DNA of 14,901 bases, taken from assembly GCA_039821645.1 (NCBI GenBank), contig JBCBNU010000059.1:1-14901 (forward strand). Direction: 5' to 3'. This stretch comes from CALBPI01 sp039821645. Lineage in GTDB: Bacteria > Pseudomonadota > Gammaproteobacteria > Steroidobacterales > Woeseiaceae. Shown piece by piece: positions 7,097 to 14,170 of this stretch (position 1 is its first letter; every line of letters begins with the position of its first letter). A model generated the notes under the pieces. That model made no database searches and was not told the DNA's origin. It saw only the letters and a program-made list of their open reading frames with translations. The position numbers were made by a program, and so were the translations under genes.

Positions 7097-8070
7097 ATCC
7101 TTTGAGGCTGGCGCTCACAACCGGAGAGCCCGCAGGGATAGGACCGGAAATCTGTCTCAAGCGTGCACTCATGCCGCAACCGTGTGCCTTGATCGGTATC
7201 GGGGACGCAGATTTCCTTTCGCATCGCGCCGATCAGATGGGCATACGCATCGAGATCGAACGCGTGACCATTGACGCCCTCCCAAATGCGCACACGCCCG
7301 GCCGACTACCGGTATTGCACACGCCGATTTGCGCACATGATTGTCTCGGTGTGCCCGATTCGCGTAACGCCGCTGGCCTGATTGAGGGGCTGAACCGCGC
7401 GGTGGACGGTTGTATGGCAGGAGACTTTGCGGGCATGGTCACCGCACCGGTTCAAAAATCGGCAATTGCCGATGGTGGATACCGCTTTCTAGGCCACACC
7501 GAATACATCGCTGAACGAAGCGGTGCGGATCAGTCGGTAATGCTGATCGCGAATGACACTTTGCGCGTGGCGCTGGTCACCACGCATCTGCCTTTGAGAG
7601 CGGTCGCAGATGCGATCACCAAGCCCAAGATTCTGCGAGTCGCTCGTGTGCTGGCCAAGGATCTTTCTCGACGATTCGGCATCGCTGATCCAACCATCGC
7701 AGTATGCGGGCTCAATCCGCATGCCGGCGAACAAGGACACTTAGGTCATGAGGACGATGCGGTGATCAAGCCCGCCATCGAACAACTTCGATCTGAAGGC
7801 ATCGCAATCCGAGGACCTCACCCCGCTGACACCATCTTCAATCATGCCGGTAAGGGCGCTGATGCGATCCTTGCGATGTACCACGACCAAGGTTTGCCGG
7901 TGGTCAAGTACGCAGGCTTCGGATCATTGGTCAATGTCACACTAGGCCTGCCGATCATCCGCACCTCGGTCGATCATGGCAGCGCACTCGATCTTGCAGG
8001 AAAAGGCGTCGCAGACACAGAAAGCCTGCAGGCTGCTATTGATCTCGCCGCGCATCTTGCTTTCCAGTGA
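7048..8070 (+). CDS. pdxA: 4-hydroxythreonine-4-phosphate dehydrogenase PdxA
   Basis: PdxA oxidises 4-phosphohydroxy-L-threonine with NAD(P) to an unstable product that PdxJ uses to build pyridoxine 5'-phosphate, in the DXP-dependent vitamin B6 route. The family signature TTGEPAGIGPE lies at 24-34 and GHTEY at 149-153. The three metal-binding histidines are His180 (TTHLPL), His225 (LNPHAGE) and His279 (MYHDQG). The RTSVDHG block (305-311) is also intact, so the enzyme should be active. From GTG 7048 the protein has 340 residues (E. coli 329) and overlaps surA by 49 bases. The conserved core would also start neatly from TTG 7102, giving 322 residues. The first 18 residues are therefore doubtful. 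Its product PLP is the cofactor of Dat and KynU in this window. Confidence 0.93.
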   Translation: MAASFAGRSLRGQAYLNPLRLALTTGEPAGIGPEICLKRALMPQPCALIGIGDADFLSHRADQMGIRIEIERVTIDALPNAHTPGRLPVLHTPICAHDCLGVPDSRNAAGLIEGLNRAVDGCMAGDFAGMVTAPVQKSAIADGGYRFLGHTEYIAERSGADQSVMLIANDTLRVALVTTHLPLRAVADAITKPKILRVARVLAKDLSRRFGIADPTIAVCGLNPHAGEQGHLGHEDDAVIKPAIEQLRSEGIAIRGPHPADTIFNHAGKGADAILAMYHDQGLPVVKYAGFGSLVNVTLGLPIIRTSVDHGSALDLAGKGVADTESLQAAIDLAAHLAFQ

Positions 8071-8834
8071 ACACGCACAAACCCCGTAAACGGTTCGGAC
8101 AGCACTTCCTGAGCGACACTTCGGTCGTGGATCGTATGCTGCGCGCTATCGCTCCGAAACCGGGAGAACATATGGTCGAGATCGGCCCAGGGCAGCGGGC
8201 GCTGACGGAGGGATTGGAGCCTCGTACCGATCAACTAACGCTGATAGAACTCGATCGTGATCTGGTGCTCGAACTGCAGCAGGTCTATCGTGAAAACAAA
8301 CAGGTTCGCATTGTTTCAGGCGACGCACTGAATCAGGATTACGGCGCCCTGGGAGGACCGCTTCGGTTAGTAGGCAATTTGCCCTACAACATTTCCACAC
8401 CACTATTGTTTCACCTGTTGCAGCACATTGATGTGGTAATCGACATGCACTTCATGTTGCAAAAGGAAGTCGTCGATCGAATTGTGGCGCGAGCGGGTGA
8501 CAAGGCTTACGGACGCCTCAGCGTGATGCTAGGTTGCGCATTTGACGCTGAACATCTCTTCGATGTCGGCCCCGAAGCGTTCGATCCGCCCCCAAAAGTG
8601 CGGTCAGCGATTGTGCGCCTCACACCGCTACCCGAATCAGGTCGGCTGGGGTTGGATAGCAATTTCGAACCAGTGGTGAAGCGCGCGTTTTCCATGCGTC
8701 GTAAGACGCTGCGCAACGCATTGCGCGACTTCGTCGATGCAGAACAAATGATGAATATCGGCATCGACCCCGGGCGAAGGCCGGAAACGCTCTCGATTGC
8801 GGAGTTCGATGCACTGTCGAGATTGCGTTCCTGA
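8067..8834 (+). CDS. rsmA: 16S rRNA dimethyladenosine transferase RsmA (KsgA)
   Basis: RsmA dimethylates two adjacent adenosines in the 3'-terminal helix of 16S rRNA (A1518 and A1519 in E. coli numbering) using S-adenosylmethionine, a late quality step in 30S assembly. The 255-residue protein opens with KRFGQHFL (8-15). The SAM-binding motif I VEIGPG sits at 37-42, the acidic ribose-binding position in ELDRD at 61-65, SGDAL near 84-88, and the catalytic NLPYN at 104-108. FDPPPKVRSAIV follows, before the C-terminal helical domain. The GTG start overlaps the pdxA stop (GTGA), pointing to translational coupling. Order pdxA-rsmA-apaG-apaH is the standard one in this class of bacteria. Confidence 0.96.
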   Translation: MNTHKPRKRFGQHFLSDTSVVDRMLRAIAPKPGEHMVEIGPGQRALTEGLEPRTDQLTLIELDRDLVLELQQVYRENKQVRIVSGDALNQDYGALGGPLRLVGNLPYNISTPLLFHLLQHIDVVIDMHFMLQKEVVDRIVARAGDKAYGRLSVMLGCAFDAEHLFDVGPEAFDPPPKVRSAIVRLTPLPESGRLGLDSNFEPVVKRAFSMRRKTLRNALRDFVDAEQMMNIGIDPGRRPETLSIAEFDALSRLRS

Positions 8835-8880
8835 TCACAAAGCAATTGCACCACTTCCGGCGGTTTGCTTGAATGACGCC

Positions 8881-9255
8881 ATGGAAAACCCCTCGATTGA
8901 CATTGATGTCGCCACGACCTACCGCGAGGATCGAAGCGAGCCCGATTCAGGCAGATTTGTATTCGCCTATCGTATCCGCATTCGCAACGATGGCGATCAG
9001 GTCACACAACTGCTGCGCAGACACTGGGTCATTACCGACAGCAACGGCAAGGTGCAGGAAGTTCGTGGTGACGGTGTCGTAGGTCAGCAGCCGGTACTCG
9101 AGCCCGGCGAGAGTTATGAGTACAGCTCCGGCGCGATCATCGAGACACCGGTCGGCACTATGCAGGGTAGCTACCTGATGAAACGCAACGACGATGTCCG
9201 TTTCGAAGCGCCGATCGAGCCGTTCACATTGGCCATCCCCGGCATTCTCCAGTAG
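8881..9255 (+). CDS. apaG: ApaG protein
   Basis: A 124-residue protein (E. coli 125) with the single immunoglobulin-like ApaG domain. The segment FVFAYRIRIRNDGD (about 23-36), then QLLRRHWVITDSNG and VRGDGVVGQQPVLEPGE, followed by GTMQGSY, is the family core. The function is unsettled. The domain is also found in eukaryotic proteins such as FBXO3 and PDIP38 and probably mediates protein or ligand contacts. The ATG at 8881 is chosen because the conserved core begins just downstream; a longer reading from 8797 would run 28 unrelated residues back into rsmA. A 46-base gap after rsmA contains no clear Shine-Dalgarno site. The gene lies 11 bases before apaH. Confidence 0.93.
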   Translation: MENPSIDIDVATTYREDRSEPDSGRFVFAYRIRIRNDGDQVTQLLRRHWVITDSNGKVQEVRGDGVVGQQPVLEPGESYEYSSGAIIETPVGTMQGSYLMKRNDDVRFEAPIEPFTLAIPGILQ

Positions 9256-9266
9256 CGGAAGATTCC

Positions 9267-10103
9267 ATGGCCGTGTACGCCATCGGTGACCTTCAGGGAT
9301 GTTACGAGGAATTCAAGCGGCTGTTGGACCTCGTAGAGTTCGATCTTTCCCGAGATACAATTTGGTTGACGGGTGATCTTGTCAATCGCGGTCCGCACTC
9401 CCTTGCGACACTGAGGTTGGTCAGGAGTCTCGGCGAATCGGTCATTACTGTGCTTGGCAATCATGACCTACATCTGCTTGCTCTGGCGGGCGTCGACAGC
9501 AAACGCGCACGCCGTTACCACGACTTGCACTCTGTACTTGACGCGCCGGACGCCGATGAGTTGATCGACTGGTTACGCCACAGGCCGCTCCTGCACTTTG
9601 ACTCGACACTCGACAAGGCGTTGGTGCATGCCGGAATTTTGCCGCGCTGGAGTATTAAGAAAGCACTGAACCTCGCCAGCGAGGTCGAAACCGTCCTTCA
9701 GAGCGACGAGCACGAACACCTGCTACGTCGGCTGTATGGCAACAAACCCGCACTATGGCGCAAAACGCTTGAGGGCGTCGATCGCTGGCGCTACATCATC
9801 AATGTATTCACGCGCATGCGCATGTTGACCTTGCGCGGGGGCCTGGACCTGCGCACCAAAGGTCTGCCGGCCAGCGGTCCGAAACACAGCAAACCCTGGT
9901 TCACGGTGCCGCACAAGCGAAAGGAAACAGAAGTGGTGTTTGGCCATTGGTCCGCCCTAGGCTACTTTCGAGGCAACGGCGTTCTCGGGCTTGATAGCGG
10001 GTGTGTTTGGGGCCGGAGTCTGACTGCCGTCCGTCTCGATATCGCATCCGGCGTCCAATCGCCCGTGACTACTGGTTGTCCACCTTACGGAAAGCGACAG
10101 TAA
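9267..10103 (+). CDS. apaH: Diadenosine tetraphosphatase ApaH (symmetrical)
   Basis: ApaH cleaves Ap4A into two ADP and, in E. coli, also removes Np4-type caps from RNA. The 278-residue protein (E. coli 280) belongs to the metallophosphatase superfamily. Its motifs are GDLQGC (7-12), GDLVNRGP (about 36-43), LGNHDLHLLA (about 64-73) and HAGILP, plus FGHWSALG and LDSGCVWG near the C-terminus. Glutamine in GDLQG at the place where other phosphatases have histidine is usual for ApaH. A purine-rich GGAAG sits upstream of the ATG. It ends the conserved lptD-to-apaH block; glpE, found next in Pseudomonas, is absent, and a 46-base gap separates it from the kynurenine cassette. Confidence 0.95.
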   Translation: MAVYAIGDLQGCYEEFKRLLDLVEFDLSRDTIWLTGDLVNRGPHSLATLRLVRSLGESVITVLGNHDLHLLALAGVDSKRARRYHDLHSVLDAPDADELIDWLRHRPLLHFDSTLDKALVHAGILPRWSIKKALNLASEVETVLQSDEHEHLLRRLYGNKPALWRKTLEGVDRWRYIINVFTRMRMLTLRGGLDLRTKGLPASGPKHSKPWFTVPHKRKETEVVFGHWSALGYFRGNGVLGLDSGCVWGRSLTAVRLDIASGVQSPVTTGCPPYGKRQ

Positions 10104-10111
10104 CGGCTTAT

Positions 10112-10128
10112 GCGGTCGACATAACCGC
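10112..10128 (+). repeat. Short inverted repeat overlapping the kynurenine-cassette promoter
   Basis: GCGGT at 10112-10116 and ACCGC at 10124-10128 form perfect 5-base arms around a 7-base centre. The repeat covers the candidate -35 element, a place where a repressor or activator site would act. No T-run follows it, so it does not look like a terminator for apaH. Five-base arms can occur by chance. Confidence 0.3.
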
Positions 10129-10143
10129 GTTGCACACTACAAT
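10116..10143 (+). promoter_or_regulatory. Candidate sigma-70 promoter of the kynurenine cassette
   Basis: TCGACA at 10116-10121 (five of six bases match TTGACA) and TACAAT at 10138-10143 (five of six match TATAAT) are separated by 16 bases. Transcription would begin about seven bases after the -10 element, which is at or next to the ATG at 10150. There is no Shine-Dalgarno sequence before that ATG, so the message may be leaderless. This is the best-matching promoter I could find in the window. Confidence 0.55.
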
Positions 10144-10149
10144 GAACGC

Positions 10150-10695
10150 ATGAGCGAACCGACCGACACCGGACCTTTGCCCCATCTGCAACCGTTCGAT
10201 CTGCAAGGTTGGATTGACCGCCATCGACACTTGTTGAAACCACCCGTCGGCAATCAACAAGTATTCGAAGACAACGGCTTCATCATTATGGTGGTGGGTG
10301 GCCCTAACCAACGGGACGACTACCATATCGACGAAGGCGAGGAATTTTTCTATCAGCTCGAGGGCGACATGGTGCTGCGAACCATTCAGGGTCAGCAGCG
10401 TGTGGATATCCCCATTTCTGCCGGGCAGGTCTTGTTGTTGCCGCCACGCGTGCCCCATTCCCCACAGCGAATGGCGCACTCGGTAGGGTTGGTCGTTGAG
10501 CGCCAGCGGCGAGACGACGAGCTTGACGGTTTTCAGTGGTATTGCGACAACTGCGACGCGTTGCTGTACGAGGAATACCTGCACATCAGCGATATCGTGA
10601 ACCAGCTGCCGCCGGTGTTCGATCGTTTTTACGCCAGTGTTGCGAATCGAACGTGCGATCACTGTGGCACGATCAAACCGGATCGTGAATCGTGA
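10150..10695 (+). CDS. nbaC: 3-hydroxyanthranilate 3,4-dioxygenase
   Basis: A cupin-fold, Fe(II)-dependent dioxygenase of 181 residues that opens the ring of 3-hydroxyanthranilate to give 2-amino-3-carboxymuconate semialdehyde, which cyclises spontaneously to quinolinate. The iron ligands seen in the Ralstonia enzyme are all recognisable: His59 and Glu65 in DDYHIDEGEEF, and His103 in VPHSPQR; Arg55 and Arg107 match the substrate-binding arginines. The C-terminal half carries two CxxC pairs (Cys132/135 and Cys169/172), the rubredoxin-like second iron site typical of the bacterial enzyme. It is the first gene of the cassette, with the candidate promoter directly before it. The stop overlaps the next start (GTGA). 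No aminocarboxymuconate-semialdehyde decarboxylase gene is present nearby, which favours quinolinate as the end product. Confidence 0.93.
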   Translation: MSEPTDTGPLPHLQPFDLQGWIDRHRHLLKPPVGNQQVFEDNGFIIMVVGGPNQRDDYHIDEGEEFFYQLEGDMVLRTIQGQQRVDIPISAGQVLLLPPRVPHSPQRMAHSVGLVVERQRRDDELDGFQWYCDNCDALLYEEYLHISDIVNQLPPVFDRFYASVANRTCDHCGTIKPDRES

Positions 10696-11474
10696 GTAGC
10701 ACTTTCCCACGCAGTATCGCGCGTCGCATCGATTTCGGTGGTCCGCAAAGCAATTACTTTGGTGTCGCACCGGCCAGCACCAGCCCGATGCGCGGCGGGA
10801 GCTTTGTGGGCGACACTCGCGAGGGTGGCAGCTGCAACGCGAGCGTTATCACGCTCAATCCTCATTGCCATGGCACCCATACGGAAGGCGTCGGCCACGT
10901 GCTGAATACCCGCAAGAGCGTCTACGATATGGTTCCGCTCGCCGCACTCGATGCCTTGCTGGTTACACTCGCCGATGTGCAAGCATCGGAAACGAACGAT
11001 CGCTGCGCGTCGTATGTGATGCCAGAGGACCGACAGTTGACGGCGAGCGCGCTGGAAACAGCGTTGGGCGATGAGCTGCTGACGGATTATGAGGCCTTGA
11101 TCGTGCGAACCCTGCCGAACGATGTCAGCAAGACCCACCGCCATTACACGGAGAATGCTGACTACCCGTTTTTCACGCACACGGCGATGCACAAGATCGT
11201 TGGCAGTGGCATCGAACACTTACTGGTGGACACCCCGTCACTGGACAGACTCGATGATGGCGGCGCGTTAGCGCTGCATAGGCAGTATTGGCAATTGCCG
11301 CGAGATGGGCATGATGACGGTCCCGATACTCGCTACAAGGCTACGGTAACCGAAATGATCTTCGTTCCGTCCGACATCGCGGACGGGTCATTTCGGTTGA
11401 TGTTTCAGCCCGCACCGTTTTCAGGCGATGCGATTCCTAGCAATCCCATCTTGCTGGCACCAGGAAGCGACTAG
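10692..11474 (+). CDS. Cyclase-family protein, putative N-formylkynurenine formamidase
   Basis: A 260-residue protein of the cyclase/KynB-type metal hydrolase family, probably removing formate from N-formylkynurenine to give kynurenine, by position among kynurenine genes. The family metal motif HxGTHxD is altered: here it is C59-H-G-T-H63-T-E65, with a Cys and a Glu where classical KynB has His and Asp, though extra histidines flank it (His58, His60, His69). The two later ligands appear kept as His196 (LHRQYW) and Glu221 (TEMIF). It is longer than classical KynB (about 210 residues), so it belongs to a divergent subfamily. The GTG start overlaps the dioxygenase stop, and the stop abuts the ATG of kynU, arguing for tight co-expression. 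The family is sure; the substrate is inference. Confidence 0.75.
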   Translation: MSSTFPRSIARRIDFGGPQSNYFGVAPASTSPMRGGSFVGDTREGGSCNASVITLNPHCHGTHTEGVGHVLNTRKSVYDMVPLAALDALLVTLADVQASETNDRCASYVMPEDRQLTASALETALGDELLTDYEALIVRTLPNDVSKTHRHYTENADYPFFTHTAMHKIVGSGIEHLLVDTPSLDRLDDGGALALHRQYWQLPRDGHDDGPDTRYKATVTEMIFVPSDIADGSFRLMFQPAPFSGDAIPSNPILLAPGSD

Positions 11475-12731
11475 ATGCTGGCAGAGCAAGCACGCATCGC
11501 TTTCGAGCACGACGAGGTCGACGAGCTGTCCTCGTATCGCGATCGTTTCTACTGGCCGGTGACCGCGACAGGCGATCGGAAATGCTATCTCGCGGGCAAC
11601 TCGCTTGGCCTGCAACCCAATACCGTCGAGCAAGCGGTTCAGGACATTCTCGAAGACTGGAAAGCGCTCGGAGTTGAAGGTCACTTCAACGGCAGTCCAC
11701 CCTGGCTTTCCTACCATGAGAATGCCACCAGCGGTCTCGCACGATTATTGGGCTGCAAAGCGTCAGAGGCCGTTGCGATGAACACGCTGACAGTGAATCT
11801 CAATCTCTTGCTACTGAGTTTCTATCGTCCCACTGCTCAGAGATTCCGGATACTCATCGAAGCCGATGCGTTTCCTTCAGATCGTTATGCGGTGCAGTCA
11901 CAACTTCGACTGCACGGGTTCGACCCCGATCAGGACCTTGTCGAATGGCGTGGCAGCAGCGCGGGCCTGACGGTCGATTCGTTACGCGAGCTTCTCGACG
12001 CTGATGACAGAATCGCCATGGTGATGGTGCCGGGCGTGCAGTACTTGACCGGCGAAGTGCTCGATCTAGAAGGCATCGCTGATCTGACGCGCAAGTACGG
12101 CATTACTTTGGGCACGGACCTCGCGCATGCGATCGGTAATGTGCCGCTCCAACTTCACGATTGGGGCATTGATTTCGCGGTGTTTTGCTCCTACAAGTAT
12201 CTGAACGGCGGACCTGGTGCCGTGGGCGGCGCCTTCGTGCACGAACGCCACCATGGTCTGCGTGATGGACAGCTGCACGGCTGGTGGGGCAATCGGGAAG
12301 CCACACGCTTCGAGATGCGCCACAAAATTGATCCCGCACCCGGTGTCGAGATCTGGCAGCAAAGCAATCCTCCGATACTGAGTATGGCGCCATTGGTAGC
12401 ATCACTGGAGATATTCGACAGCATCGGTATCGATGCGATCAGAAGTAAATCGCAGCGATTGACGGGCTATCTCAGAACGCTGATTGAGTCGCATCTGCCA
12501 GGACGCGTTCAAATCATTACGCCCAAAGCACGACAGGGTGCGCAGCTTTCTCTAAGGATTGTCGATGAGCGAGTGACCGGGCGTTCGGTTTTGGAGTCGC
12601 TAGAGCAACAACATGTTGTTTGTGACTGGCGGGAGCCGGATGTCATCCGTGTTGCCCCCGCACCGCTCTACAATAATTTCACGGACGTGTGGACCTTTGT
12701 CCAGCGTCTCGACCGGGCAATGCAACCCTGA
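11475..12731 (+). CDS. kynU: Kynureninase KynU
   Basis: A PLP-dependent fold-type I hydrolase of 418 residues that splits 3-hydroxykynurenine (or kynurenine) into 3-hydroxyanthranilate (or anthranilate) and alanine. Visible blocks are YLAGNSLGLQP (38-48), MNTLTVNLN (102-110), which holds residues around the cofactor phosphate, and GTDLAHAIGN (213-222), with Asp215 contacting the pyridine nitrogen. VFCSYKYLNGGPG (236-248) carries the Schiff-base Lys241. The length and these blocks match the type found in animals as well as bacteria. AGGAAG at 11462-11467 is a good ribosome-binding site seven bases before the ATG, and the ATG directly follows the stop of the preceding gene. Placement between the dioxygenase and the monooxygenase suggests 3-hydroxykynurenine as the working substrate. 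Confidence 0.95.
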   Translation: MLAEQARIAFEHDEVDELSSYRDRFYWPVTATGDRKCYLAGNSLGLQPNTVEQAVQDILEDWKALGVEGHFNGSPPWLSYHENATSGLARLLGCKASEAVAMNTLTVNLNLLLLSFYRPTAQRFRILIEADAFPSDRYAVQSQLRLHGFDPDQDLVEWRGSSAGLTVDSLRELLDADDRIAMVMVPGVQYLTGEVLDLEGIADLTRKYGITLGTDLAHAIGNVPLQLHDWGIDFAVFCSYKYLNGGPGAVGGAFVHERHHGLRDGQLHGWWGNREATRFEMRHKIDPAPGVEIWQQSNPPILSMAPLVASLEIFDSIGIDAIRSKSQRLTGYLRTLIESHLPGRVQIITPKARQGAQLSLRIVDERVTGRSVLESLEQQHVVCDWREPDVIRVAPAPLYNNFTDVWTFVQRLDRAMQP

Positions 12732-14098
12732 TGCGACTTCACGACGAACCCATCACCATCCTCGGTGCGGGCCTGACCGGCGCGCTCCTAGCGGCGATCC
12801 TCGCGCAACGCGGTATGCAGGTTGAGGTCATCGAGCGACAGCAGGATCCACGCAAGGTAGACGCCTATGCCGGGAGATCGATCAATCTCGCTATGGCCGC
12901 CCGCGGCATGAACGGACTCGCAGTCGCCGGGCTGACCGACGCAGTGGCTCCGTTACTTTGTCCGATGCCAGGTCGGCTCCTCCACAACACGGATGGCACG
13001 CAACACTTCCAGCCGTACAGCGCGCATGAGCATGAGTTGAATTACTCTGTTAGCCGCGCCGGCCTCAATGCCATTTTGCTGGATGCCGCGGAAAAAGCGG
13101 GTGCGAAGTTTCGGTTTGGCCAGCGCTGCATTGATTTTGTTCCAATGGAAAACCGTCTGACTCTGGAAGCGGCGGGTGCCGATACCTCGCACCGCTATTC
13201 GCTGACAGCCTCTCGCCTGATCGCTGCAGACGGCGCAGGGTCACCCGTGCGACGCGCCCTGGCATCAATGCCCAGATTCGATTTCGAAGAGTCGCTGCTC
13301 GACCACCTCTATCAGGAAATCGCCATCCCGCCGAGGGACGGGAATTTCGCCATGGAAGCCGAGGCATTGCATATCTGGCCACGTGGCGGCTACATGTTTA
13401 TTGCATTGCCGAATCCCGAGCGGGATTTCACGGGCACGTTGTTCATGAAAGCCGAAGGCGACGCCGATGAGCCGTCTTTTGAATGGTGGCAGGACCCCGA
13501 ACGCGCCGCCCGATGGTTTGCAACAACGTTTTCCGATGTGCCGGCGCTCGTGCCCGATCTTGCGGACCAATTGCAGAACAACCCTACCGGCGTCATGGGT
13601 ACAGTGCGATGTAATCGCTGGCACCTTGATGATCGGATATTGCTGATTGGCGACGCCGCTCATGCGATCGTACCGTTCCACGGTCAGGGCATGAACGCCG
13701 CTTTCGAAGACTGCGCCGCGTTCTCGGCGCTACTGGACACGGCTAGTGACTGGCGGGATCTGTTCCAACGCTTCAGCACAGCCCGGGTACCTAACGCCAA
13801 CGCGATCGCGGATATGGCGCTCGAAAACTATATCGAGATGCGTGACACCGTACGTGATCCCAAATTCCATCTGAAAAAGGCACTGGCCTTCGAACTGGAA
13901 CGCATGGCCCCGGATCAATTCATTTCACGCTACGCGATGGTCATGTTCCACGCAGATATTCCGTATGCAACCGCGCAGGAGCGTGGCCGCGTACAAGCCG
14001 ACCTATTGGATAGGTGGACGTCGCCACATGATGAGCTCTCCGAAATCGATCTCAACCAATGCCTTCGCGAGGCGCGCGAGGCGCTGCCGACGCTCTGA
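12731..14098 (+). CDS. kmo: Kynurenine 3-monooxygenase
   Basis: A FAD-dependent aromatic hydroxylase of 455 residues that converts L-kynurenine to 3-hydroxykynurenine with NADPH and oxygen. The dinucleotide-binding GAGLTG lies at 12-17, and GRSINLAMAARG (about 49-60) is the KMO-type block lining the active site. YSVSRAGLN follows further on, then the second FAD motif LLIGDAAHAIVPFHGQGMN in the C-terminal half. A segment with HLKKALAFELERMAPDQF and then ISRYAMVMF matches the substrate-side C-terminus of KMOs and separates it from ordinary hydroxylases. The ATG at 12731 overlaps the kynU stop by one base (TGATG), and family alignment starts there; a reading from 12689 would add 14 unrelated residues. 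No strong hydrophobic C-terminal anchor is visible, unlike the mitochondrial enzyme. It ends the cassette. Confidence 0.94.
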   Translation: MRLHDEPITILGAGLTGALLAAILAQRGMQVEVIERQQDPRKVDAYAGRSINLAMAARGMNGLAVAGLTDAVAPLLCPMPGRLLHNTDGTQHFQPYSAHEHELNYSVSRAGLNAILLDAAEKAGAKFRFGQRCIDFVPMENRLTLEAAGADTSHRYSLTASRLIAADGAGSPVRRALASMPRFDFEESLLDHLYQEIAIPPRDGNFAMEAEALHIWPRGGYMFIALPNPERDFTGTLFMKAEGDADEPSFEWWQDPERAARWFATTFSDVPALVPDLADQLQNNPTGVMGTVRCNRWHLDDRILLIGDAAHAIVPFHGQGMNAAFEDCAAFSALLDTASDWRDLFQRFSTARVPNANAIADMALENYIEMRDTVRDPKFHLKKALAFELERMAPDQFISRYAMVMFHADIPYATAQERGRVQADLLDRWTSPHDELSEIDLNQCLREAREALPTL

Positions 14099-14109
14099 TT
14101 CGTCGAGTC

Positions 14110-14140
14110 TGTAACCTTTTCGGATTACCGGCACTATAAG
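14110..14140 (+). promoter_or_regulatory. Possible promoter before the acidic exported protein
   Basis: The 72-base gap after kmo holds TATAAG at 14135-14140, a fair -10 match. There is no convincing -35 for sigma-70 at 17 bases upstream. TGTAACC at 14110-14116 resembles the AAC-type -35 used by extracytoplasmic-function sigma factors, but the downstream element is not diagnostic. No hairpin terminator for the kmo transcript is visible in the gap. Confidence 0.25.
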
Positions 14141-14170
14141 CTCCTGAAACTGAATCACGGGAGCATCATT

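Noticed and set aside
8847..8874. Possible promoter before apaG (TTGCAC, about 17 bases, TTGAAT)
   Set aside because: Only seven of twelve positions match, and apaG lies in a conserved operon, so the match is too weak to claim.
10104..10149. Rho-independent terminator after apaH
   Set aside because: The only stem has five base pairs and no T-run follows it, so read-through from apaH into the kynurenine cassette remains possible.
10108..10770. Minus-strand open frame of 220 codons opposite the dioxygenase gene
   Set aside because: The plus-strand dioxygenase has all iron ligands and both CxxC pairs, while the antisense product matches nothing I know.
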